The notes beneath the pieces are model-generated. The model did no database searches and was not told where the DNA came from. It saw nothing but the letters and a program-made list of their open reading frames with translations. Made by a program: the position numbers and the translations under genes. DNA of 64,000 nt from Sphagnum magellanicum (lineage: Eukaryota; Streptophyta; Sphagnopsida; Sphagnales; Sphagnaceae): the NCBI GenBank assembly GCA_021904315.1, contig CM038915.1:2542001-2606000 (forward strand). The letters are read 5' to 3'. Every line of letters starts with the position of its first letter. The stretch's first letter is position 1. This document shows positions 47,840 to 59,718 of this stretch, piece by piece.

Positions 47840-49065
47840 ATTAATTTATCTGAATTAAATTGGTTTGAATTTGAATTCAAGTTGCATGTAACATTATCCA
47901 ATATTTTCATTTGAATGGAACATAATTTTCAAAAAAATCAATTCATTTTTTTCATCAATTTATGGTGTGAAATAACGTGAAACCCAAACTTATGTTAGAT
48001 CTTTCATGTGGAGGTGAAAATTGTTAAGTAAATAGGCTTTAAAAAGGTAGATTATTAAATATTTTAATGTACATAACATGGGCATGAAACTTGGCACATG
48101 TTAATTTATTTTTTCATATCCATGAAGGTGGTCCTAGGAGAAAGGAATGAAATAGTTACCGTGGTACCTTTTCAGGTTCGGCATTGAGGTGTTGAATAAT
48201 TAATTTAATTTTCAATTCTTAATTTGGCAATTAAAATTTGAATTCTAAAAATTTCAGCACTTTGTATTAAATTTATTATAACGAAATGCTTATAGAAGAG
48301 AAGTTTAGTGCTTTTGTGGTTAGGTGGTTACTCACTTATTGTTGAAAGTTACTCAAAGAGGTTCAAGGATTAAAACTTGGTTGGTTGGTTGCATGAGTTT
48401 TTAAAATTTTCGTCATAATTAACCATTGATATTCAGAAAATTCGACAAATTAGAAAATAATTTAATTTATGTCAAATCTGAAAAGGTACCACAACATCAA
48501 GAAAAGATATGGTAGTTAGGCTTGGAAGAAGTAGGTATGGATGACACAAATAGTTAGACAAAAATATGTTTACTATATGAATTTAGATACGAGTCTATAA
48601 GATGTATTAGAAATTTTGAATTTGATGGATGAATCGATCATCCAATACAACATTGATGTAGATTTTTTGAATATAACAAGGTGGAAAAAATTCAAATACA
48701 TGTATTGATTGAATTCACTTAAATGTTTGATATAGTTTACATCAATTTATGTTTTAAAAAAAGATTAATTGAGGTCTTAAAAAAAGCTATTTTCTTTCTT
48801 TTTTTTCCATTTTGTGATGTAGCCAAAAGTGGAATCACCCAAAAGAAGATTTAGCCTTCTATATTCCTGGCAACTGACTAGATTGAATTATTATAAAAAT
48901 CTAACAATATGGAAAAAGAGAAAGAAAATCTGAAAGTTTGGCAAATTTTGGCCATTTATTAAATTAAATAATTTTTTAAATTTTATCTAAATTAAAAAAA
49001 AATTCCATAAGAAAAATCACTAGTTCATGATGAAAAAAGATTGATAATTTTGATCAATGTCAATT
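47840..49065. repeat. AT-rich dispersed repeat, copy 2, with an insertion
   Basis: Collinear with copy 1 at 17546-18480 but longer because of the 332-bp inserted element at 48161-48492. Removing that insert restores alignment (agttac and ggaagaagtaggtatggatg against agttat and agaggtaggtatgaatg). Confidence 0.85.
48161..48492. mobile_element. 332-bp MITE-like element with 15-bp perfect terminal inverted repeats
   Basis: It begins GTGGTACCTTTTCAG and ends CTGAAAAGGTACCAC, an exact 15-bp inverted repeat. It is AT-rich and non-coding, and is absent from the related repeat at 17.9 kb, so an insertion is directly supported. No clear target duplication is visible, so the superfamily is unassigned. 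The interior at 48308-48375 has tRNA-like promoter motifs (see findings). Confidence 0.8.
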
Positions 49066-52000
49066 CAAAGGAAAGATGTTCATCTTAACTTTTATTTATT
49101 CTTATCTTCGTTTGTCACATTTCATGTCTTTTCATGTTATTATTATATTTCTTTTGTTAACATGTTTTATGTATTTTGTCTTTTTTTTATATAATATTTT
49201 TCAGATTATGTTCAAGTTCATCATTTTCTAGTTTATTGTAATTCTTGTGCCTATGAAAAGCATAATGCACACAAAGCAAAGTGAGTTGATAAATAGGTAT
49301 GCAAAGTATGATATATAGATAACATCATATTATTAAAATAAAATACATGTGAAAGGTGATACTTAGAAATCCTTCTTGCTTTCCCATCATCTTGTTGTGA
49401 CAAACATGATTGGACTCATTGGATAGATATTCCCAAGGGTGAAAGCACACTATGGTATAGACAAAAAACTGTCATAGTTTGACAATTTTCAATATTTGTG
49501 GAACTTTGATATATCATGGTGAATGTTTGAAAAACATTTTGTAAATAAAATTTTCATTAAGTGGTGGTTTACATCCCAATATATCATTGTATCATGAAAT
49601 TGAAGCAAATATGAACAAATTAATTAATAATTGGAGTACATTTTCACTTTGCAATAGCCTTGTCACAATGCTATAATTGTATAAAAGGATTAAAAGGGAC
49701 TAGATTTAATGGTAGTTTATCCATGAAATTTTGCACATGTAAAAAGACAACCATGAAGAAGAATTAGAAAAAAAACAATTCTCAATTTTTTTTCAAGTTG
49801 TGAAGTTCATATTAGACGTTTAAAAAATATTTGTTAATACATTATGATCTTATAATGATGAAATTATTGATCTTTTAAAGTTGTAAAACATTCTTTCATT
49901 GAAGATGTAGATGGGCTAAGTGTTGTTTTTAATATTTTAAATAAAAATAATGGATTTAAAAAAAATAATTAAAAAATGGTAATATGTTGTAAAATAGGGG
50001 TTCTAAATCAATGTTTATAAAATTATTGGTGTATTTTTAAACAACAATACAACTACCAATCAATTGCATATTGATAGGTTTAATAACTTATTTTATGTTT
50101 GAAGCTTAAATTAACTACATATGATTTCTAAAAAACTTCAAAGTAGGTGAAATCTTACATGTTACTAGGTTTTATATTATGTGTAGTCTCAATTTTCCTT
50201 AAAATTGTTTACATTGTAGTGTGCTTTCATTTCCAAAGTCCATCGACCTTTGTACATACTATCCTGTAACATCTCCTTGAAATGATTCCATTGTTGGGAA
50301 AAAACTTCGATATAAGATTTCTGTACCAAGGTATTCAAGAATGGTATCAAAATGAAGATAAATCCATCTTTGTTAATAGACACCAAACCATAGAGAGAGC
50401 TAAAGTGGCCATAGATCAGACAAATTGCAAAAGAATACTTTGAGAGTTTTGGGTACTTCAATAAATCAAATTTTGTGAACAATTGTTGTGCAAAATTCAC
50501 TACTCTACAAATGCAAAATCATAACATGTATTTCACAGCTTGGTATTTCATGATCAATCTGTGCTCAACATTGGTTGAATTACTTTTCAAATAGTACTTT
50601 AAGTGGTAAACTAAAGTACACATTGCCTCTTGTGAAAACTACTTTCTATTTGATGAAAACCATTTAAAGAAGGAGAAAAGTAAACTATGTGAGAGCTTGG
50701 GTACCTCTTGGGTTGTTTGGGGAGTAAGGTGCCTCTTCTCCATCTCAAACAAAATCAGATCCATTAAAATTCTACCAGACCTTTATGCCAAATAAGGATT
50801 AAGGACCTTGAAAGAGGGAATTGTGGAAATTTAGGTCCCACATTTGGCTCCCAAACTCAGCTCCCACCTTGTGTTGAGCTTGCATTCCTAGAGCGACCCT
50901 GTTTCAGATCCTTATCTTACATTATGAATCCTTATGCATTTCTACATGACACATGGTACAAATGAATTGATATCAATTTGTTTGTTCATCTACATCATCC
51001 TCATAATACAACAATCGTGTGAGTGATTTGGATCTCACCAAACGAAATTAACATGTTGGGAAATTAACAAGTCTACAAAGTTGCACAAAACATGGATGTG
51101 ATCTCCTCACCTTAAATCAATATCTAAAGCATCATGATCTTAAAATTCATGATACCTGTAAGATGATCACTTGTACTTATGTCTTAACTATGTCTCACAT
51201 GTAAGAGTGCACAGCACAAAATGACTATAACTTGAAAGAGAGAGAGGGGTTTCAGGCTCTACAGGTAAAACCCACAAAACAAAAGGGACCTCAAACCCTA
51301 TATGACACACCAAATGAGGTTCAACAGAAAATCCATGAGATGCAAACTCTGGTCATCTTTAAAAGTAGGAAAAAATAGGCTGAAAAATAAGAGGAGAAAG
51401 ATGCACATTAGAAGCAAGTTGCAAGGACTAATTGCCTTTTGTGCACACTCCCCCACCTCCCCACCAAAAAACTTCTTTGTCACTTTGAAAAATCTAGCTG
51501 TGATTTTGCACTTGATCTTCAACCATAGTCCTCAAACAATGTGTGGAAAAAATAGCAAGCTGAGATCACGATCATAATATGCATATAAACTATAAACCAG
51601 TATTAGTATTAGCTGGTCTTTTTTCATAACTGGTTCAGTAGTGTCTTCATGAGATTAGTATTTTTGTCTAACACATGGTGTCAAATAATCAAATTTCATA
51701 ATTCATTAAAACCAAGCTATTTTCAATATGTTTGTGTAACAATACTTCCAGTTACAAATTTCCTTGTTTACCAATTTTTCCACTCCTTGTTTATTGTCTC
51801 CCATAAAGCATTCAGACAAATTTAATAGGTGCATTTGAAGGGCACCATATATTCGATTTTTCCTTTGTATTTTCAGGTCCTGTACCTGCCTAAAGAAATC
51901 TGTTTTCATCAAGTGGGATCTTCCACCCTGGAATGTACCAGCCAGGGTCAACTGGGATGTTCTCACCAGCGGAAGGTACTAGTCAGCCTGTCACTATTTC

Positions 52001-53199
52001 TAAAAAGTGAAAAAAGCCCAGCGCTGCTTTAAGTAGGAAAAGGGCCTGAGTAGAAGCCCTTCCCTGATTGGAGATCTGTGCCCAAGGCCGATACCAGCCA
52101 AGGGAACAGGTCGAAAATCCCAAAAGGGCCTGTACTCAGGCCCTTCTCCTATACATAAATATCTCTCTTAAGAAAGAGGAAAACATTTATTTCTCTTTCC
52201 TCTTTCAGGGGTGGGTGCGTGGCTACACTTTAAGAACCTACAGGGTAGACTAGTAGAGTGTCTAACACAACGAGGCACATGATTGGCTAGTAGGAGAGCT
52301 TTGGCTACTATGGAAGTAGGTGTATATCATTGGGACAACTGTGAAACAAATATAAGCACAAGGTGGCGCCACGAGGTACCCTACACATAACAACTTATAA
52401 TGGTGAATAATAGAAATCACCCACCAAGCATCAAGTGGCAATCTAATGGCCTCTTTACAGTAGGAGTCAGGGCTGAAAAAACTTGAGGCCAACTTGAGCA
52501 TTTTTGGATTGTTGTTTGGCCCCGAGTTACTAATAAATGCTAGAACATTGACCCCAATGGTTGCAAATTGGCTTCTCAAATTTGATGGTATCCTTTTTTC
52601 AGCCTTGAGGCAAATACAAGGCCATAAAGTTCAGTATTTATTAGTATCTTGGGGCAGATTGAAAATATTTTTTCTATTTCAGCCTTAATTCCTAGTGTAA
52701 AGCCCTTGGGGCCAATTTCAACCTTTGCACCAATAGGAATGATTGATTTGGGTTGAACTTTGGGCCTGACTCCTAGTGTAAAGATGGCCTAATTTAGTTC
52801 ACCATTAGAAGTCACCAAATACACAAGAATCATTTGGCTTGAAGCCTTTGAAGTAATTGTTAATACTTGGAGACAACTAATAGAGTACTTTTTGCAAGGA
52901 CTAGGGGTCCTTACTCAGGGGCCACAATGAACCAGCACCCACCAGTGCACATGAAGGATGAATGGTAAGTGGTCAGGAAACAGTTTTCTGTTGGGTTCCA
53001 GTTACGTAGCTAACCCATGGTGCTTAGCTTAGTTGCTTTTTTTTCTATCTACCTACCTTATTAACAACCCACAAGCAGGGGGTCGTTAGTAGGTAGGTAA
53101 TAAAAAACAGCCCTTAGCTATGTATAAACCATCTACTCACCTAGTAGTTACCTATTTTTCTACCTATCTACCTATATATGAGACCTATTTCCTACAGAA
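49066..53199. other. AT-rich intergenic DNA
   Basis: No gene is supported on either strand. A short inverted-repeat structure lies at 52034-52151 and a weaker one (ctacctacctt against taggtaggtaa) near 53049-53101. The rest is low-complexity or unrecognised. Confidence 0.55.
52034..52151. repeat. 26-bp inverted repeat flanking 66 bp
   Basis: The left arm at 52034-52059 (taggaaaagggcctgagtag...) and right arm at 52126-52151 (inverted: taggagaagggcctgagtac...) match with few mismatches. The structure could fold into a hairpin or be a very short foldback element. No coding potential is seen. Confidence 0.7.
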
Positions 53200-54935
53200 T
53201 TGGTTACCAAGGTGAAACCAAGGTGGGTACTCCCCTACATAGAGGCCGAGCAATGCTTCCAAGTTCCCTCCCCAAAGCAGAAGCATAATTAGGCTTCCCT
53301 TTGAAGCCCCCTTTACAAGTTATGTACATGGAAGTTGAAGTGAGGCCAACCAATTTGGGATAAAATTGAGGTGCTATTGGGAACGTGTTTAAAAACACAA
53401 TGAGAACTTGAGGAACATTTTGAGAACCTGATGTGAACCTCTTGGGAACTTGAGGGAACACATTGGGAACAGACACAAGCAAAAACCCACCCCTCACTCC
53501 AAACTATCTGTGCTAAGCTATTTGTGCTGGAGATGGTTGATAGATTAGTTGCTGCTATCAACCACCTACCTGCAGTGTCTCACCGTGTTCCCAATGATGT
53601 TCCTCAAGGGTTTTTTTAGGGTTTTCTTTTTTTCTTTTTTTGCATTGAGCCATTTTGATTGGTCCATCAGGAAAGAAAAACAATTTTTTTTAAAGGGTTA
53701 AGATGTACACGGGTGGTGTGTACAAGGCCTGGGCATATTTTCATTAATTCTTTCCAAGAAGAAATCCTTTGGCCCACCTAGTGGAGAACTTTGGGCAAAC
53801 CATATGAGATAGAAGTGTGGTGCTATTGGGAACATCCTTGACAAACATCATTGAGAACATGGTGAGAACACAAAAATACAAAAAAAATTATGCCCACACA
53901 ACGCTCCCTTTGCCCCAAGGAAAAAAAGATGGGCCATCTTGAGTGCATTTTCAGCCATCTTATTGGGTGCATGTAAATCTTATTTTCCTAAAACTAGTTG
54001 TTACCATTTTTTGGTCTCAACTGATAATTCTTCCTAAGAGCCTGGGTACCTATTTTGTTTCATATTAATTAGTTGGGGGTGCCTCACAAGTCTAACATTA
54101 TTTATTTATTTATTTATTTTTTGCAATGAGGCAATTTGATTGGCCCATGCAAAAAAAAGTTGAAACTATGGAGGATCCCCAAACTAGTAGATTCTATGGA
54201 AAGACGGAGTGCCACCCCCTATGGCCCACCTGGCCCACCTATATAGGTGAGAAGGGGAGGACTTTGGGCAAAACATATGGGAAAAAAGCAAGGTGCTATT
54301 GGGAACACCTTTGGAGAACACATTGGGAACCTATGGAACATGTTGAGAACATGATGGGAACCCATTGAGAACTTGAAGGGAACCCAAAAAAAAAAGAAAA
54401 AAGATCCACCACTCCAAAACTTAAAAGAAACAAATCCAGGCACTTTGAGTGCATGCTGAGCCTTCCCATTGGCTGCATGAAATTTTTATTTCCAAAACTC
54501 TTTGTCTCTGATAACCCCATTATATACTTATTTATTTGGAGGCAACCAACAATACTTGGGTTGAGTCTCATAGTGATGTTGTGAAAAATAGCATGCCAAT
54601 TAATTAGAGGGGTGCCTCCAAACTTCAACTTTTTTTTTTTCTTTTACAACAAGCCCATTTGATTGGCCTAACACCAAAAACTACTGAAACTGTTGAGGCT
54701 TCACAAAATAGAAGTTTCTATTGAAAGATGGAGTACATATCTGGCCTTTGGTTTTTTCTATATAGGTGACAGGGGGGGGGACAACTTAGGGCAAAGCATA
54801 GGAAATAAAAAAGTATGGTGCTATTGAGAACATCTTGGGAAACAAATTGGGAACTTGGGGGGAACACGTTCAGAACTTGACCAAAACTCCTTGAGAAGTT
54901 GATGGGAACACTTTGAGAACAGGGAAAGAACCCAA
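53200..54935. repeat. Repeat field with GGGAAC/GAGAAC arrays
   Basis: Roughly 500-bp units recur. Each has a 'gccattttgattggtcc'-like start (53650, 54128, 54652), a 'ggtgctattgggaaca' block (53370, 53820, 54291, 54816) and a run of GGGAAC, GAGAAC or GGAAC motifs about 12-20 bases apart. Divergence between units is moderate. No coding frame is preserved. A related arrangement in opposite orientation (TTCCCAAAG runs) occurs at about 63480-63605. Confidence 0.8.
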
Positions 54936-55324
54936 AAAATTCCAAACAGATTTTTGGATAGTTGTTAAATTTTGATTTTTAATTGTCCCGATTTCAGGCA
55001 TAAGTGTAAAAGCGTATCTATAATACACAGTTATATCCACGTGGTATAAAATTAATTTATATATTTTCCACATGGTATAGAATTTCCTCTTTTTTCCCAC
55101 GTGGCAGATAGCAATTCATCAACTTTCATATACAACTTCCTTACTGTCCAATGAATGGGCCCGATTGTGGACGTCCGGTTTCCCATTGGCTAGAATCTCG
55201 TGGACCTTTTGCCCTTGTTATTTTCTTTTCTTTTCTTTTCTTACCTCACTGCCGTAATTTTTTTTTTACCCCCCCGCCAGCCCCACACCAATCGAAGAGA
55301 CGCTCCTAGCTTCTTAGCCTATCA

Positions 55325-55715
55325 TACGTAACTCAAAATTTGGTAATTTTTATTTACCATACCTTGGTACCTTACTTGCCGTAACTTGGTAACTTTTCAC
55401 TACCTTAACTTGGTAGCTTTTCATTACCTTAAATTGGTAACTTTTAACTTACCATAGCTTGGTAACTCTGGTTTACCATATTTGGTAACTTTGGCTTACG
55501 CTAACTTGGTAGCTGCTCTTTATCCTAACTTGGCAGCTTTTACCTACCATAACTTGGTAACTTTGACTTACCTTTACTTGGTAACTTCTGTTGACCACAA
55601 CATGGTAACTTTGGTTTACCATATTTTGGTAAGTTTTTCTTACTTTAACGTGGTAACTTCTGTTTAGCCTAGCACGGTAACTTTAACTTACCATAACTTG
55701 ACAACTTTTTGATAG
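55325..55715. repeat. Degenerate tandem repeat with TAACTTGGTAACTTTT core
   Basis: About 13-15 imperfect units of 24-30 bases carry variants of taacttggtaactttt followed by ttacc. The array ends about 370 bases before the cytochrome c start and could form or border its upstream promoter region. Variation in unit length suggests an old satellite-like array. Confidence 0.85.
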
Positions 55716-56082
55716 GTCACATACGGCGGCCGGAACGCAGCGTAAGACGGCTTCCGTCGCGCCACGCGTCGCCGGACGTCGGTTCCGAGGCCTCGCCTTC
55801 GGGTAGTTGCCAGAGCGCCGCGTCGCGGCAGTTTCTTCCGCTTTCTAGAAAACGTTCCGCAGCGATCTGAGGCGCAGGAAATGTTGTTCTGCGACAAGCT
55901 ACGCGAAAGCTTCAGTGTTTGATTGATATTCTCTCTCTGTCTCTTCTTCTTTGTGCCGGTTTGATTGTTGCACTTCTTTTTTTTTCTTCCTTTCTTCTTT
56001 GGTGGTTTTGCGGGGAGGAAGGGAGGGAAAGGATTACCGGAAGATCTGCATCGGGAGCTGCTGTTGCGGGTAGGACGTGGCG

Positions 56083-57305
56083 ATGGCGACCTTTGCGGAG
56101 GCGCCCAAGGGGAACGAAAAAGCCGGTGAGAAGATTTTCAAGACGAAGTGCGCGCAGTGTCACGCCGTGGAACAGGCTGCGGGTCACAAGCAAGGTATTT
56201 TTTATATACTGCTGCTGCCTCTCATGATGCGGATAAAGTTCCAGGTGTCTTGCGGCTTTTTTAGTTCGGTCTTTTGCAGCTCGAGCAGTACTCGTTGTGA
56301 TGATCACAAGTCGCTGTGGAATCTCAAGCGGAACTTTGTGGCAGATCGATAGAGAGAAAAAAGATAGAGAGAGCACTGAAGGTTGACGTGCTCGACGCTT
56401 GAACCGATTTGACTGATTTCGTGCAGGGCCGAACTTGCACGGCTTGTTCGGGAGGACCTCGGGGACGACTGCGGGTTATACCTACTCTGCTGCCAACAAG
56501 AACAAGGCTGTGGTGTGGAGTGAAGAGCACATCTACGAATATCTGCTGAACCCGAAGAAGGTATGGCAAATTTTTTCCTTGGATTTGCGGCATTAGGTTG
56601 AAGAAATGTCCTAGAAGGGACACAACAATGCACGATGTAGCCTCAGGAGGAAGATAGAGAGAGGTCAATAGGTACTGGTGTGGGGGAAGATTGAGCAGAC
56701 CTTCAAAATTTGTAGTCGGAGTTTCTATTGATGTGCTTGTGTCTCCAGACTTCTCTATATGCTGGCCAGCATGCACAGGTTTTTAGATTTTCTGCATACT
56801 GCTATTATTTCACAGATATCATATGGAATTTCTGGAAGCTCAAAGTATGAATTCAGTGCAGGGACTTTGCCAATGTTCTAGGGCAATATTTCTTGACCCA
56901 TGACTGGTGTAGCAATGTCTGAGCAATGGCTATATGAGTACTGTGAAATGTCTGGAAGGCCCAAAGTATGGATTCATTACCAGGCATTTCACTACTTGTA
57001 ATGCCATGTTGCATTGGTGATTAGCAATGTGTGAGTCTCAGCCCTATGAGGACTGTAGCCTGAGTGGGTGTGAATGTTGTCCATTGAACCCTATGATCCT
57101 TCAACAAGTATGGAGAAGTTCTCAGTAGTACTTATGAAGATTAGATTCCTAGCACTAATTGTCAAGATGATCTAATTGTGCATTCTGGTGTTTGTGTTGA
57201 TTGGTGCAGTATATTCCTGGTACAAAGATGGTGTTTCCCGGTTTGAAGAAGCCACAAGAACGAGCTGATCTCATTGCTTATCTGAAGAATTCCACTAGTG
57301 CCTAA
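56083..57305 (+). CDS. CYC: Cytochrome c, complete
   Basis: Cytochrome c carries electrons from complex III to complex IV in the mitochondrial intermembrane space. Exons 56083-56194, 56427-56560 and 57210-57305 splice at GT-AG sites into 113 residues, the normal plant length. The protein begins [20 protein letters not shown], then the haem-binding [55 protein letters not shown] (the methionine is the haem ligand) and [15 protein letters not shown]. The short N-terminal extension before GNEKAG is typical of plants. The start ATG lies in a good context (gtggcgATGGCG). No disabling change is seen. Confidence 0.98.
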
Positions 57306-58407
57306 AAAGAGTATATTTGCACTACAATTTTTGTTTTCCTTGGAAAACCAGTCAATCTTACTATTTGAACTGGGTTGCCTCTGTTGGGTACTTGGGGGAG
57401 CTTCACTTGCCAAGGACCATGCTTGAGGTTGCCTCAATAATTTATGAAGTCTAATTGTCCATGTTTATGTTGATTGAACTAGCAACAAGACAGTTTCTCA
57501 CATAACTGTCATTCCAATTGAATAGGGTGTTCCTTTCTATTCATTTTGTCCTTAATGTAGTGATTCTCTTCTCTGCTGTGCCAGCATTCTGGTTCAGCAA
57601 CATTTATGTGTCTCAAGAAATTGATTGTATTCTGAGTCTATCTTGCTTTATAGGTCTATATACTGGTGGTTTAAAGCTCTCTCTATTGGTGGATGCAGGA
57701 TCCAACTGTGAATTCAGTTTCATAGTTCTGCAACAGAGAATGTAGAGCCCATATTCAAATGTAGGAAAAAGCAGTGACTTGCACAGGTTAAATATTTAGT
57801 CTTGTGGAAATTTCTTTAACAATGCTAGTCTTGGATTTTGGGACTCTAGAAGATCAAACAATTGCTATTGAACAACTAATCCCCATATGGATACTTCTTG
57901 TAACATGTGTATGGGGGCGTGCAGTTACATTCAGAGACTAAAATAGCTTGATTGTTGACTCAAGAAATATTCAGTACAAAATAAGGATGTCTTAGGTCTC
58001 ATGAGAGAGGTCACACTCTTCAAATTAGTACCATGATTGAAGTGGGTGTCAATGCTACCTTGTAAGAAACCTTCCTCACACTTCCACTTACTTCATCAAT
58101 ACTACCTTGCTAGAAATCTTCCTCAAACTTCCACCTACCTACTTCATTACTGCAGTACCAAAGCTCCATGCCTATGTACGGTAGTGGTCAGCTTCTTGAA
58201 ACACAGAATTATTTCCATCTCTTCTTGCATGTTGTTCACTTGGAGATTTCTCTTTGGCTACTACATTCAGCCCTTCTGTGAGTGGATCTGTCACAAAGCT
58301 GGGATGCAAATTAGCATAGGTTGGCTCTTATGTAGTGTATAGATAGGTAGAGGGAGTATCAAGATTGAAAGTGGCAGCCAATTCTGTCATTTGTATCGAG
58401 CAAAGTT
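57306..58407. other. Cytochrome c 3' region and intergenic DNA
   Basis: Contains the probable 3' UTR. No further gene is seen. An imperfect direct repeat of ctaccttgyaagaaaycttcctcaa-type sequence occurs near 58053 and 58101. Confidence 0.5.
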
Positions 58408-58410
58408 GAT

Positions 58411-58700
58411 CAGGAGCACGGAGCAGGAGCACGGAGCAGGAACAGGAGCACGGAGCAGGAGCAGGAGAATCGGGAGCACGGAGCACGGGTGTGCAAGCAA
58501 GCGGCGGCACTGTAGCAGCGCTTGCTGGCAGGCTGTTGCAGCGAGGACAGTGGCCCCTCGCTAACACTGTAGCAGCGGGACAGTTGTCGAATATTTGAGC
58601 AGAGAAGGAAGAGGAGGAGGAGGAGCGGCTTCCGTACTGTAGCAGCGCTTGCTGGCAGGCTGTTGCAGCGAGGACAGTAGCGATGGCGAGCCTGACCTCA
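58411..58700. repeat. LINE leader repeats
   Basis: Bases 58411-58488 are a minisatellite of ggagcacggagca units. A 43-bp block beginning actgtagcagcgcttgctgg occurs twice without change at 58510-58552 and 58636-58678, with a partial copy near 58566. A T homopolymer follows at about 58727-58753. The leader is GC-rich compared with its surroundings. Confidence 0.88.
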
Positions 58701-58721
58701 GCAGCGGCGTGCCAGGTTTAG

Positions 58722-58758
<37 letters not shown>

Positions 58759-58782
58759 TTTTTTTAAGGGGTTTGGAGGACG

Positions 58783-59685
58783 ATGACAGAGTATGACCCC
58801 TCAGAGTTTCACCCTCGTAGTCTGAGGTGTGTTTTCAGCCTAGACAGCAAGCAAGCCCAGTTTGTTTGCGTGCTTTACAGCTTGCCAGGAAAAACAAAGG
58901 TAGAACAACATCTAGCAATTGTTGACCATTTTTTCGAAACACCTACTTTGAAGTCTGAGAAAAACCAGAAGGCACAAAATGACAACGAAGACAAGCTCAA
59001 CACACTCCTTGAACATGCTCAAAAGAAGATCGAAGCACAAATTGCACAATCGCAACAGATATTTGAGCAAGTCACTAACAAATTCCTGGATCGTATCACA
59101 GCAGCCCAACAGTCAGCCCCTATCGCCAATCATGACAATGAGGTTACAAAACAACTTGTTAAGGAGGTGGTGGAGGAGTCAGGGGGCAGGTGGGTGGACG
59201 TTATGAAGAAAATGGGCAAACAGATGGATAACTTTGTCAGCCAAGGTGAGGCCAGGGAATGCGCCACACGCTCCTGCAATGCACGTATCATACGATTTGA
59301 CGAAACAGAAGGTGAAACAACACAACAACTGCTCGATCAAGTCAATAGTCAGGTTCTACAAGGACAGATGAAGCTAGCCATCAAGGCTGTGGCAGCAGTG
59401 CGCCAGCCCATCAGCAGGAGAGCTGAGACCAAACCTGGGACTGCGCACAAAAGAGCTGTACTTGTTACTTTTGCTACAGCTGAGGATAGAAAAGTTGTCT
59501 TTCAGAACCGTGTAATTCTGAAAGGTACCCACTGGGGCTTGGAGGAGGATTTGACCAAACAGCAGCAAGAGCAAAAAAGGGCATCATGGCATCTATTTGA
59601 GAAGGCCAAAGCGGACAAGATGAAAGCTTACTGGCGTGGCGCAGACCTTTACATTAATGACACCAAAGTCACAGCTCAGCACTAG
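58783..59685 (+). CDS. LINE ORF1 protein (RNA-binding chaperone type)
   Basis: The 300-residue protein has a Gln/Lys/Glu-rich coiled-coil-like centre (about residues 65-110), then an RRM-like block (NARIIRFDETEGETTQQLLD, KRAVLVTFATAEDRKVVFQN) and a C-terminal block (LKGTHWGLEEDLTKQQQEQK, KMKAYWRGADLYINDTKV). This order matches L1-type ORF1 proteins, which bind element RNA and assist target-primed reverse transcription. The frame ends in TAG at 59683 and continues, still open, into ORF2 without a frame change. Confidence 0.8.
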   Translation: MTEYDPSEFHPRSLRCVFSLDSKQAQFVCVLYSLPGKTKVEQHLAIVDHFFETPTLKSEKNQKAQNDNEDKLNTLLEHAQKKIEAQIAQSQQIFEQVTNKFLDRITAAQQSAPIANHDNEVTKQLVKEVVEESGGRWVDVMKKMGKQMDNFVSQGEARECATRSCNARIIRFDETEGETTQQLLDQVNSQVLQGQMKLAIKAVAAVRQPISRRAETKPGTAHKRAVLVTFATAEDRKVVFQNRVILKGTHWGLEEDLTKQQQEQKRASWHLFEKAKADKMKAYWRGADLYINDTKVTAQH

Positions 59686-59718
59686 GGGTGTTGGGACCAG
59701 AGAGCATTACGAGTCTCC

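Noticed and set aside
53049..53101. Inverted ctacctacctt/taggtaggtaa pair
   Set aside because: Short, with several mismatches, in simple tetranucleotide-like sequence; may arise by chance.
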